Part shown: positions 1 through 5,530 of the stretch, piece after piece
Layout of the letters: the number at the start of each line of letters is the position of its first letter
How positions within the stretch are numbered: position 1 is the stretch's first letter
Source: a virus
Reading direction: 5' to 3' (one strand)
IMG/VR virus record: IMGVR_UViG_3300035698_019092
Coordinates: 1 to 41,412 of that record
DNA: 41,412 nt
Position numbers and translations under genes: made by a program
The notes under the pieces: model-generated
Database searches by the model: none
What the model was told of the DNA's origin: nothing
The model's input: the letters and a program-made list of their open reading frames with translations, nothing else

Positions 1-18
1 AATTCTACTGGTGTGTTT

Positions 19-25
19 GGTGCCA
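19..25 (-). repeat. TGGCACC intergenic repeat, copy 1
   Basis: On the minus strand the core reads TTTCTGGCACCAAAC. It lies about 70 bp beyond the stop of the gene at 94-300 and would precede a gene outside the left edge. It is the leftmost of six copies in the first 2.6 kb. Confidence 0.5.
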
Positions 26-61
26 GAAATGACCCTTATGTAGTAGTGTCTTCTACCCCGT

Positions 62-87
62 GCCCCGTAGGGCGACGGGTTCGGGGC
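62..87 (-). other. GC-rich hairpin downstream of a small gene
   Basis: GCCCCG and CGGGGC can pair as a 6-bp stem around a 14-nt loop, just beyond the stop codon at position 94. No U-tract follows on the minus strand, so it is not a clear intrinsic terminator. It may protect a 3' end. Confidence 0.35.
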
Positions 88-93
88 TACGCA

Positions 94-300
94 TTATCTC
101 GCCCGCTTGGCCTTGCCCTTGCGAACCACGATATAGCCAGCGGCTCGCAGGCAACGGATGGCTGTTCGTGCTTGGCCAAGCAGGGGTGCGACTCGTTGAC
201 GTTCACACCGCTTCTCATATCGCTCCCAAAACTCTTGCTCCGATAACCAACGGGTTTTGAGCAGGGAGTTCATCACGAGGTTTTGCAATTGCGGGTGCAT
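94..300 (-). CDS. Small basic protein of unknown function
   Basis: The 68-residue product starts at an ATG preceded by GGAGGATTGCCAG, a strong ribosome binding site; an upstream in-frame extension lacks such a signal and runs through a GC-rich hairpin. It begins MHPQLQNLVMNSLLK and carries WLSEQEFWERYEKRC, followed by a very basic C-terminus (RKGKAKRAR). The alternation of helix-like segments and Arg/Lys would suit a small nucleic-acid-binding protein with a winged-helix flavour (QARTAIRCLRAAGYIVVRKG), but I recognise no family. It shares the 12-nt leader CACAACGGAGGA with its upstream neighbour at 356-622, so the two are probably expressed in a similar way. Confidence 0.6.
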   Translation of the reverse strand: MHPQLQNLVMNSLLKTRWLSEQEFWERYEKRCERQRVAPLLGQARTAIRCLRAAGYIVVRKGKAKRAR

Positions 301-318
301 CTGGCAATCCTCCGTTGT

Positions 319-342
319 GGGCCCCGCGAGATTGCGGGGCCC
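319..342 (-). other. Perfect 9-bp GC hairpin between two small genes
   Basis: GGGCCCCGC and GCGGGGCCC form a perfect stem with the 6-nt loop AATCTC (minus-strand reading). The ribosome binding site of the gene at 94-300 begins a few bases downstream. There is no U-tract. It could act as an mRNA processing or stability element, or modulate translation of the downstream gene. Confidence 0.5.
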
Positions 343-355
343 GGGGTGGTGGGGG

Positions 356-622
356 CTAGCGTCCCCTGATAATACAGCCCATACCTTCGATGGCAACAAT
401 TCGCGTTTTCTTCAACCGTTGCGTGTACGCCGTACCATTCTCGTCTACTTCGACGACCTCGACAAATTTGGGGGAAGCGTCTCGAACCGCAACGACCCGC
501 CCGGTGCATCCGTAGTTATAAACTATCACGTCGTCAGCTTGCAGCTCGCCGGCCGGCTTGCCGAAGTGTGCCCCGATGCCTTGCAGCCAGGTGGTTGGTT
601 TGGTCGTTTGTGTCTGACTCAT
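356..622 (-). CDS. Small beta-rich protein of unknown function
   Basis: An 88-residue product. The start is set by GGAGGACGAGAAAATG; the longer in-frame reading to 676 has no ribosome binding site. The sequence MSQTQTTKPTTWLQGIGAHFG leads into alternating hydrophobic and polar segments (DDVIVYNYGCTGRVVAV, KFVEVVEVDENG, KKTRIVAIEGMGCI) that look like a small beta barrel of the SH3/KOW type. The pattern D-V-I-V-Y-N-Y-G would suit an RNA- or protein-binding barrel, but this is inferred from hydrophobicity only. No homologue is recognised. The surrounding DNA is richer in GC than the glycan gene region. Confidence 0.6.
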   Translation of the reverse strand: MSQTQTTKPTTWLQGIGAHFGKPAGELQADDVIVYNYGCTGRVVAVRDASPKFVEVVEVDENGTAYTQRLKKTRIVAIEGMGCIIRGR

Positions 623-770
623 TTTCTCGTCCTCCGTTGTGCTCCTAGGAGCGGGTTCAGTTAACGGTCGCCTCAATCTTCTCTCGTCGTTCGCCTTTCG
701 TCGTCATCGTCTCGCTCCATTCCAGTACGAGAAAACCCCATGTTTCGGATCTATATAAACCAACCATAGA

Positions 771-1190
771 CTATCCCCCAACCAAATTACCGCAGTGTTT
801 ACAAGTCGTCGAACTCCAGTCACTTATTATGGGTGTGAACTCACTGCAATAACCACAACGAACCGTCCCAGTTGACTCACAGTATTTGCTCTCGACAGTC
901 TCCACCCAATCCCCCCAAGAAGTCAAGCAGAGTATTCCATCCTCCTCCAAAATGGTTGTGGTGTAGGTGTCCCCCGTGTTGATATAGTAAGCCTTTCGAC
1001 CAACCAATTCAACGATCTCAACGCCGAACGTGGCATGAATCCACCCGGCCCGGGTTAAGAAACGCTGGCAGGTATCAAGTAGGTTGATCCTCCTACGTTG
1101 ATTAAGCCAATTGGTAAATCGAATAGCCATTTCACAGGCATTGTCGAACTCACCACAAACTCGACGTGTGGTTGCAGACTGAATCATCAT
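771..1190 (-). CDS. Protein with C-terminal zinc ribbon, unknown function
   Basis: A 139-residue product that starts MMIQSATTRRVC. The ATG follows TAGGAGTTAC, so I prefer it to a codon five residues upstream. The C-terminus has two CxxC knuckles, CGYCSEF and CKHCGNLVGG, spaced like a zinc ribbon (about residues 113-135). The middle is rich in aromatic and beta-prone residues (GRKAYYINTGDTYTTTI, CLTSWGDWVETV). A copy of the TGGCACC repeat lies about 25 bp ahead of the start. The protein may bind nucleic acid or protein through the ribbon; the precise role is unknown. Confidence 0.6.
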   Translation of the reverse strand: MMIQSATTRRVCGEFDNACEMAIRFTNWLNQRRRINLLDTCQRFLTRAGWIHATFGVEIVELVGRKAYYINTGDTYTTTILEEDGILCLTSWGDWVETVESKYCESTGTVRCGYCSEFTPIISDWSSTTCKHCGNLVGG

Positions 1191-1215
1191 GTAACTCCTA
1201 CCCACTAGTAGATTT

Positions 1216-1222
1216 GGTGCCA
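1216..1222 (-). repeat. TGGCACC intergenic repeat, copy 2
   Basis: The most complete copy: minus strand ATTTCTCTGGCACCAAATCT. It sits between the stop of the gene at 1235-1456 and the ribosome binding site of the gene at 771-1190. Confidence 0.6.
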
Positions 1223-1234
1223 GAGAAATTCACA

Positions 1235-1456
1235 CTAGTCCATCCACTTAGTAAGCTCGTAGTAGGCTTGCAGGTCTTGGAAGAGCCCTACTTGAATCAA
1301 CTCTTGCACAAATCTTGCGTGATTGATCGGATGAAAACCCAGATATTCGATCTGGGTTTTTTTCTTTCTATCGTCTGTAGTGGTCATGAATATCATCGCC
1401 AAACTGACAATTGCTTGATCAGGGTGCCGATGAGATGTGTGGGCGATCATTTTCAT
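1235..1456 (-). CDS. Small protein of unknown function
   Basis: A 73-residue product beginning MKMIAHTSHRHPDQAIVSLA. The start has the leader AGGGAGTTTTGAAATG, nearly identical to those of the genes at 1720-2049 and 2293-2463, which supports it being real. The C-terminal half (HPINHARFVQELIQVGLFQDLQAYYEL) looks alpha-helical. The coding sequence contains a perfect inverted repeat followed by seven T on the plus strand (1334-1363), which is unusual inside a gene. No family is recognised. Confidence 0.55.
   Translation of the reverse strand: MKMIAHTSHRHPDQAIVSLAMIFMTTTDDRKKKTQIEYLGFHPINHARFVQELIQVGLFQDLQAYYELTKWMD
1334..1363 (+). terminator. Intrinsic terminator-like hairpin inside a coding region, pointing rightward
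   Basis: Plus strand CCCAGAT, loop ATTCG, ATCTGGG, extended by AA/TT pairs and followed by TTTTTTT. This is a textbook Rho-independent terminator for transcription running left to right, opposite to the genes. On the minus strand the same hairpin is followed by only TTTT, so it may terminate weakly in that direction too. Confidence 0.6.
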
Positions 1457-1483
1457 TTCAAAACTCCCTAGTGAAAAGGTACT

Positions 1484-1490
1484 GGTGCCA
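1484..1490 (-). repeat. TGGCACC intergenic repeat, copy 3
   Basis: Reads ATCTCTGGCACCAGTACC on the minus strand, just after the stop of the gene at 1500-1676 and before the leader of the gene at 1235-1456. Confidence 0.5.
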
Positions 1491-1499
1491 GAGATGGGG

Positions 1500-1676
1500 T
1501 CAACCCATTAAGTTGTTCAAAGCGTCCCACGCCCGATGTTGAGAAGCACAAGTATCATCACAGTAATCCAAACTACCATGACAATTACTACCACACCATA
1601 CACATTCATTCTCGTGTACCTTGTTATAGTGACCCTTTTCAAATGTTGCGTGATTTAACTTGCTGTAAGAGTTCAT
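1500..1676 (-). CDS. Small zinc-ribbon protein, unknown function
   Basis: A 58-residue product, MNSYSKLNHATFEKGHYN onward. The start follows AAGGACGAAG. Two Cys pairs, CVWCG and, after a short linker, YCDDTCA, make a compact treble-clef or zinc-ribbon-like knuckle (about residues 25-45), and a His-rich end follows. Such mini zinc proteins are common in phage accessory regions, and some resemble HNH or MYM knuckles, but no catalytic His-Asn-His is seen here. Function unknown. Confidence 0.6.
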   Translation of the reverse strand: MNSYSKLNHATFEKGHYNKVHENECVWCGSNCHGSLDYCDDTCASQHRAWDALNNLMG

Positions 1677-1719
1677 CTTCGTCCTTGTTGACCTCCAGTG
1701 AAAAACCCCATGGGGCAAA

Positions 1720-2049
1720 TCAAAATTGGATAGCCGACCAACCCCGCAGCATAACGGGAATTCGTTGTACAGTCACCCGAATCAGATTATCAGGATAAGC
1801 ATCTTGATCGACCATAACATAACGGTCAAAAGCGCATCGCGCTTGACTGATAGCTGCTTCAGGGCTCGCAGCTAGAACGTGGTACGGGTGCTGACCGAAC
1901 GGAGTAGAAATAACCACCCCGTATAGACCGTAACGACAAACCCCCCCGTTTTCTTCGTCATGTCCAACTAAAGACAGTTGAAAATCCCCTTGATCTTCGG
2001 CGACCTTCAGAGTAGAAACGTCAGAAGACACAACTCGATAAGCGGTCAT
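1720..2049 (-). CDS. Conserved-looking small protein, unknown function
   Basis: A 109-residue product starting MTAYRVVSSDVSTLKVAED. The start has the leader GGAGTTTTGAAATG shared with two other genes in this region. An internal segment, GVVISTPFGQHPYHVLAASPEAAISQARCAF, has the look of a small alpha/beta domain of the kind that reformats numbered Ala-rich helices (SPEAAISQAR). I do not recognise the family. Two TGGCACC repeats lie just upstream of its leader. Confidence 0.6.
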   Translation of the reverse strand: MTAYRVVSSDVSTLKVAEDQGDFQLSLVGHDEENGGVCRYGLYGVVISTPFGQHPYHVLAASPEAAISQARCAFDRYVMVDQDAYPDNLIRVTVQRIPVMLRGWSAIQF

Positions 2050-2081
2050 TTCAAAACTCCATAAAGAAAAGTAACCCCAAT

Positions 2082-2088
2082 GGTGCCA
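2082..2088 (-). repeat. TGGCACC intergenic repeat, copy 4
   Basis: A shorter copy (CATTTTGGCACCATTGGGG on the minus strand), 26 bp from copy 5. The pair lies upstream of the gene at 1720-2049. Confidence 0.5.
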
Positions 2089-2107
2089 AAATGACACCAG
2101 TAGATTT

Positions 2108-2114
2108 GGTGCCA
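2108..2114 (-). repeat. TGGCACC intergenic repeat, copy 5
   Basis: Minus strand TTTCTGGCACCAAATCTACT, matching copy 2 over 20 bases. It forms a tandem with copy 4. Confidence 0.6.
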
Positions 2115-2144
2115 GAAAAACTCACCCTATCAGGTGAAACAACC

Positions 2145-2288
2145 TCAAAAACCATAACCAACGTTTTCGCCGTTGTCGACGAAGTTTGACACATAACATT
2201 GCGGGGGTTTCCACCTCCACAATCCATCGCTGAAACCCAGATCGAAAAAACATTGAACTATCCCAATTAGAGACACAATCAATAACAA
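2145..2288 (-). CDS. Possible small membrane peptide
   Basis: A 47-codon reading frame that fills an otherwise empty gap just downstream of the gene at 2293-2463. It begins with TTG, loosely preceded by GGGAC. The N-terminus is hydrophobic (LLIVSLIGIVQCFF) and the rest is polar (WRWKPPQCYV, then NFVDNGENVGYGF). That layout fits a single transmembrane segment or signal peptide with a small exposed domain. The evidence is only the hydrophobic pattern and the gap it fills, so it may not be expressed. Confidence 0.25.
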   Translation of the reverse strand: MLLIVSLIGIVQCFFDLGFSDGLWRWKPPQCYVSNFVDNGENVGYGF

Positions 2289-2292
2289 ATCG

Positions 2293-2463
2293 TCAATGTC
2301 CCAACGGATCAGTCATCTCTTTTTGAACGTCGGCAAATTCCCAACCGTTATCACGGTCACAATCCCCCGCATCGTAGCCTCGATTGTAATTGTCACTCCC
2401 TGATGAATCGTAATCGTGACCGTTCAGACCGTCTGCATAGCCTCGTTCGTATTCGCTGGTCAT
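2293..2463 (-). CDS. Small acidic Tyr/Gly/Asp-rich protein
   Basis: A 56-residue product, MTSEYERGYADGLNGHDY onward. The start follows GAGAGTTTTCAA, as in two neighbours; the longer reading to 2550 has no such signal. The sequence is a repetitive run of RGYADG, NRGYDAGDCDRD and similar units, in which two RGY-x-(A/D)-G motifs are spaced by about 20 residues. Short GY.DG repeats of this kind recur in small phage proteins of unknown role. It is strongly acidic and probably compact. Confidence 0.6.
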   Translation of the reverse strand: MTSEYERGYADGLNGHDYDSSGSDNYNRGYDAGDCDRDNGWEFADVQKEMTDPLGH

Positions 2464-2488
2464 TTGAAAACTCTCTGGTGAAGAAATT

Positions 2489-2587
2489 CTAGTGGGTAAA
2501 GTGGCCTTCAATACAGTTGATTTTCCATAATCCCAAGAGACAAGCCCCAACCACCACCAACAGAAAAACTACTGTCAAGCTTTCCAT
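2489..2587 (-). CDS. Tiny lipoprotein-like membrane peptide
   Basis: A 32-residue frame with ATG preceded by GGAGAGACA. It reads MESLTVVFLLVVVGACLL followed by GLWKINCIEGHFTH. The first 16 residues are a hydrophobic segment ending in VGAC, close to a lipobox, although the usual positive charge near the N-terminus is absent. It could be a small lipoprotein or membrane peptide. Spanin-like Rz1 proteins are short lipoproteins of this type, but no endolysin, holin or Rz partner is visible nearby, so I do not assign that role. The TGGCACC repeat (copy 6) lies just upstream. Confidence 0.35.
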   Translation of the reverse strand: MESLTVVFLLVVVGACLLGLWKINCIEGHFTH

Positions 2588-2614
2588 TGTCTCTCCATTA
2601 CTCCAGGATATTTG

Positions 2615-2621
2615 GGTGCCA
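2615..2621 (-). repeat. TGGCACC intergenic repeat, copy 6
   Basis: Minus strand ATTTCTCTGGCACCCAAATA, between the tRNA-like relic and the tiny lipoprotein-like frame at 2489-2587. Confidence 0.5.
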
Positions 2622-2644
2622 GAGAAATCCACCGATCGACTAAA

Positions 2645-2698
2645 GCCCGGGTATCGGAATTGAACCGATCAACGTCTGTGCGCCTACCGTTTCCCAGG
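2645..2698 (-). pseudogene. tRNA-like relic lacking an anticodon arm
   Basis: The minus strand has a perfect T-arm, ATCGG / TTCAATT / CCGAT, with the canonical GGTTCAATTCC core. ACCCGGG follows, and pairs at six of seven positions with CCTGGGA about 45 nt upstream. Between them AACGGTAGGCG resembles a tRNA D-loop. Only 22 nt separate the outer stem and the T-stem, too few for both a D-arm and an anticodon arm, and no CCA is encoded. It is probably a decayed or recombined tRNA; a functional unusual tRNA with pieces outside this span cannot be excluded. Confidence 0.35.
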
Positions 2699-2700
2699 AT

Positions 2701-2734
2701 ACCCCCTGAATGGGGGTGATACTGTGCTTCACAG
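2701..2734 (-). other. Two adjacent hairpins upstream of the tRNA-like relic
   Basis: On the minus strand CTGTG-AAG-CACAG (2722-2734) is followed by ACCCC-CATTCAG-GGGGT (2701-2717). The second has the 5-bp stem and 7-nt loop of an anticodon arm (TTC would be in the anticodon position), but it lacks U at position 33. They may be fragments of a broken tRNA or part of another structured RNA. Confidence 0.3.
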
Positions 2735-2823
2735 CAAAGTAAAGTATTGAACCCACAAGCTACCAGGCTTTGTACTGGACACCACCCCAGGGCGGGGGAG
2801 GTTAGCTTTTCAGACATGGCCAC

Positions 2824-3121
2824 CTAACCAGGGGGTCCGACCGCCCACCAGGATTTTCGTAGTCCTGGTTGCTTGTCGGTTCTTGCCGATGTTCACGCCA
2901 TTCGAGTTGTCAGAGAACACCCCCCGAAGGGGAGGCCGGGGGACCCCCCGGGCAAAACCCAGGGCCCCCGCCTAAATGGGGGAGGGAAGGGGGGAGCGTC
3001 TCACATCGTGTCCCTTCCCTCAGACCAATGAATTGTACAATTCAAGCGCCCGGATTACAAGAGGAAGAAGAAAATTTTGTTGGTCGACGTAAACCCTTGT
3101 AGGGTAACGAGTTGAGCACAC
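2824..3121. other. GC-rich, highly structured non-coding stretch
   Basis: No convincing gene lies between the relic region and the terminator at 3122. The DNA is full of G and C runs. On the minus strand a UUCG-capped stem CCCC-TTCG-GGGG can form near 2920-2935, an inverted repeat CCAGGA...TCCTGG lies at 2849-2869, and GGTTAG...CTAACC spans about 2800-2829. It may hold a structured RNA, a DNA packaging or replication signal, or only relics. Confidence 0.4.
3029..3044. promoter_or_regulatory. 16-bp perfect palindrome
   Basis: TGAATTGTACAATTCA is its own reverse complement across all 16 bases. It sits in non-coding DNA about 80 bp beyond the strong terminator at 3122-3156, ahead of the left gene cluster. 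It has the size and symmetry of a dimeric repressor operator. No repressor gene is visible in the window. Confidence 0.35.
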
Positions 3122-3156
3122 AAAAAAAGCCCGGTGGTCCTTTGGGACAACCGGAC
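3122..3156 (-). terminator. Strong Rho-independent terminator ending the late unit
   Basis: Minus strand GTCCGGTTGTCC, loop CAAA, GGACCACCGGGC, then TTTTTTT. Ten of twelve stem positions are Watson-Crick pairs, with one GU wobble and one mismatch. It lies downstream of the gene at 3210-3473 and probably ends transcription of the long leftward structural and glycan unit. Confidence 0.85.
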
Positions 3157-3209
3157 ATTTTGGCTGGTGTGACACTACTTAACACCCCCTTGGGGGGGGG
3201 GAGGTGATT

Positions 3210-3473
3210 CTACTCCTCCCATTCAATACTAGCCCCCCGATTGTAGTAATTCCACAACTCCCACCAATGGGTGGGATCTACTACCTCTGAAGAGGAAATC
3301 AATCGGACCGAATTATCTGCTACTCCTACCAACATTAAACCTTTGGACCCCGTGACTTTTAACACCACTGATTTTGAGTCCTTTAATGAACGATATTCAA
3401 TAAAAGGATACGGGGCAATACCAACTCTACATCGAATCCACCTACAAAGTTTTGAGTAGATCCATTTCCACAT
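3210..3473 (-). CDS. Small protein of unknown function
   Basis: An 87-residue product, MWKWIYSKLCRWIRCRVG onward, with GGGGAGGG 9 nt ahead of the ATG. The first 18 residues form a Trp- and Arg-rich amphipathic helix that could lie on a membrane. The remainder is beta-rich (SVVLKVTGSKGLMLVGVADN) and ends WWELWNYYNRGASIEWEE. It is the last gene before the strong terminator and follows the glycan genes, so it may belong to that unit. No family is recognised. Confidence 0.6.
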   Translation of the reverse strand: MWKWIYSKLCRWIRCRVGIAPYPFIEYRSLKDSKSVVLKVTGSKGLMLVGVADNSVRLISSSEVVDPTHWWELWNYYNRGASIEWEE

Positions 3474-3515
3474 TAGTAGTTACCCTCCCCAGTTTTTGTC
3501 TGGCATCCGATTTTA

Positions 3516-4247
3516 CTAAAGACTTGCAGGGCGACCGTGACCCGCCTCTGTATGTCTAATACGATATAGACCAGGTAAATCAATTCCTTTAATCTTGTGA
3601 GTCTTTACCATCTTAGTACGAAAAGCCCTATCACAACTACACGCAACAAACTCACCATTAGTAGGTCTCATCCATTTTGAGTCACCATGCAAATAACCAT
3701 ACTCTCTAGCGTAATCTCCTAATACAATTTGGACACCGCCAATGGCTCGATTGTACTTTTTGGTAATAAATTCGCTGGGGTCAATAGTAACTATTCGAGG
3801 AATACCTCCAACAAACCGAGATGCTTTGTCACCCGTAGCATGATTCCGATGAATCATAATCTTTTTAGGATAAATCATACCCACGTTTTCAGGCCACTCG
3901 AATTCAGTTAACCGATCGATTATTCTTTCTCGGAAACACTGATCAACATCCGAAAACCAAATTACATCGGCTGCCGATGATTTAGCTGCCCTATCTCGTC
4001 CAATAGCACGCCTCCCGAGTTCACCCGCAGACAATGGCACCACCACCAAATTGTCGCCTAGTATTGTACTAGCCCACCTTAAAACATTCATTGTGGCATG
4101 ATCTGAAACCGTTGCACACACAACAAGAACCACACGACAACTTCTCTTCGGTTTGTTTAGTACCAATGAAGATACTTGATAACACAAAGCATCTGCATAG
4201 TGTGAAAGATTTTTAGCATAACAATGTGACACTATTTCAATCAACAT
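3516..4247 (-). CDS. Glycosyltransferase, GT-A fold (GT2-like)
   Basis: A 243-residue protein that probably transfers a sugar from a nucleotide donor. A start at ATG is supported by GGGAGAAATGGG. The region GRDRAAKSSAADVIWFSDVDQCF (about residues 83-106) is the diagnostic part: a conserved acceptor-side helix followed by the D-x-D metal- and nucleotide-binding motif SDVD. The C-terminal third, with GEFVACSCDRAF and RHTEAGHG, fits the second half of a small GT-A fold. It overlaps the KdsB-like gene by 11 bp. Donor and acceptor cannot be told from sequence. Confidence 0.75.
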   Translation of the reverse strand: MLIEIVSHCYAKNLSHYADALCYQVSSLVLNKPKRSCRVVLVVCATVSDHATMNVLRWASTILGDNLVVVPLSAGELGRRAIGRDRAAKSSAADVIWFSDVDQCFRERIIDRLTEFEWPENVGMIYPKKIMIHRNHATGDKASRFVGGIPRIVTIDPSEFITKKYNRAIGGVQIVLGDYAREYGYLHGDSKWMRPTNGEFVACSCDRAFRTKMVKTHKIKGIDLPGLYRIRHTEAGHGRPASL

Positions 4248-4998
4248 CCCATTTCTCCCTGGTCATTTGATCCAAAACAAATTCGTAGTCGTCCTTGGTG
4301 TTTATTGCCCTTGGTACATAATCCCCCATTGAAATTGCGTGAATCTTATAGCCTCGTTCAATCCATGACAATTGCTCTAACCCCTCGACCCGACTGTATT
4401 CTGATGGTACATTCCTAGTACAACCATGCAAGAGAGACGGATTGAATGAGTAAATCCCTACGTGTAATCCAGCTAATGGTAAATTTTGTCTAGAAAACCA
4501 ATGACACAATCCATTGGAATACACTACTTTCACACTGTCAGATAATTCCTCGGTGTTATTACAACCTACTAAAGTTCCAATAACTGGGGTGGTAAACATA
4601 AAATTGACAGCGTTAACAAGCATTGGATTGTACTCATCACATTGCCAATTGATAATCACATTAAAACGATCATCTTGGTTGATTTGTCTTATAATTTCAT
4701 CACATCGATGAGTTCCAGTAAGATGATCTGGTCTAGTCGGCCTCCATATCAACTTGTGGTCCTCACAATAACCACAAATTGCTCTGTCGGGTGAAGCTAC
4801 TACAACATAATCAGCAAGGGTTTGTAGAGCTAAATCATATACTCTATGAATTAAAGCTTTTCCTTTCATATCCAATAAAGGTTTTCCTGGCAAGCGTTGA
4901 CTTCCCATTCGTGCCGGAATTATCACTATATTCTTTTGCCCCCGGTCATCACCCACATCTATTGGTTTTGGTGATTTATCAAAAATAGTCGAACTCAT
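4237..4998 (-). CDS. kdsB-like: CMP-Kdo synthetase-like cytidylyltransferase
   Basis: A 253-residue homologue of 3-deoxy-manno-octulosonate cytidylyltransferase, which activates Kdo (or a related keto sugar acid) as its CMP derivative. Landmarks in order: the nucleotide loop IIPARMGSQRLPGKPL (26-41), HLTGTHRCDE (92-101; typical KdsB has H-x-S/T-G-T-D-R), NWQCDEYNP (117-125; usually NVQGDEP), WFSRQNLP, HVGIYSF and VEGLEQLSWIERG. The metal-binding Asp is kept while the Gly is Cys, so activity is likely but specificity may differ. Length matches the family. It overlaps both neighbours, which are a glycosyltransferase and a sulfotransferase-like gene. Confidence 0.85.
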   Translation of the reverse strand: MSSTIFDKSPKPIDVGDDRGQKNIVIIPARMGSQRLPGKPLLDMKGKALIHRVYDLALQTLADYVVVASPDRAICGYCEDHKLIWRPTRPDHLTGTHRCDEIIRQINQDDRFNVIINWQCDEYNPMLVNAVNFMFTTPVIGTLVGCNNTEELSDSVKVVYSNGLCHWFSRQNLPLAGLHVGIYSFNPSLLHGCTRNVPSEYSRVEGLEQLSWIERGYKIHAISMGDYVPRAINTKDDYEFVLDQMTREKWDVD

Positions 4999-5530
4999 CT
5001 GAAATTTCCCTTTCAGCTTCTAGAGTTTGATTTCTAAGATAATCATTCCAATCAGGACATTCTATTAGTGTAGGTATATCAATGGTTTCCAATCGATGTA
5101 CCATAGAATTAACTAATTCCAACCCACTAAGAAAATCACCAAACGCATCGGGCATATCCTCTATACGCATTCGTGTATCGCAATCATACTGATTGAAAAC
5201 TCCTGTAATTGCCCCTGGTTTTATGGTTAAATACGAAGATACAAAACGAACAAATCCCCGATTTGGATTATCCAATCCCTTTGCGAATGTTTCCAATATT
5301 GGGCAAGTAGAACCCGACAACAATTGTAAATAGACCAATCCTAACCAATCACACGGATTTCGTACCAATGAAACTCGTAACCTACTGGTCGGTTTTTTCA
5401 ATAGGGGAAATTGTCCTGTAGCAAAGTGAGGAGCTGTATGACCAAAACCAATAACTCTACAAGCTTCAACAAACCAATCAGCCCCCGTTTCTGGGGGTGT
5501 TGCAAATACAAAATGGTTGTAGTTAATCAT
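4979..5530 (-). CDS. Divergent sulfotransferase-like protein
   Basis: A 183-residue protein starting MINYNHFVFATPPETGADWF, with the ATG overlapping the stop of the upstream gene. The N-terminal strand-loop-helix PPETGADWF matches the layout of the PAPS 5'-phosphosulfate loop (P-K-T/S-G-T-T-W), and RVSLVRNPCDWLGLVYLQ matches the 3'-phosphate motif (R-N-P-x-D). The first Lys is replaced by Glu, so catalysis is uncertain. It could be an active sulfotransferase with altered chemistry or a non-catalytic relative. It lies between a Sulfotransfer_2-type gene and the KdsB-like gene. Confidence 0.6.
   Translation of the reverse strand: MINYNHFVFATPPETGADWFVEACRVIGFGHTAPHFATGQFPLLKKPTSRLRVSLVRNPCDWLGLVYLQLLSGSTCPILETFAKGLDNPNRGFVRFVSSYLTIKPGAITGVFNQYDCDTRMRIEDMPDAFGDFLSGLELVNSMVHRLETIDIPTLIECPDWNDYLRNQTLEAEREISDEFDYF

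Noticed and set aside
319-342. GGGCCCCGC hairpin as an intrinsic terminator
   Set aside because: No U-tract follows; the next bases are the ribosome binding site of the downstream gene.
1216-1240. TGGCACC repeats as sigma-54 promoters
   Set aside because: The -24 like TGGCAC is present but no GC element lies at the required distance in any copy.
2575-2823. An 82-codon frame across the tRNA-like region
   Set aside because: It reads straight through the T-arm and hairpins, as artefactual frames over RNA genes do, and its start has no ribosome binding site.
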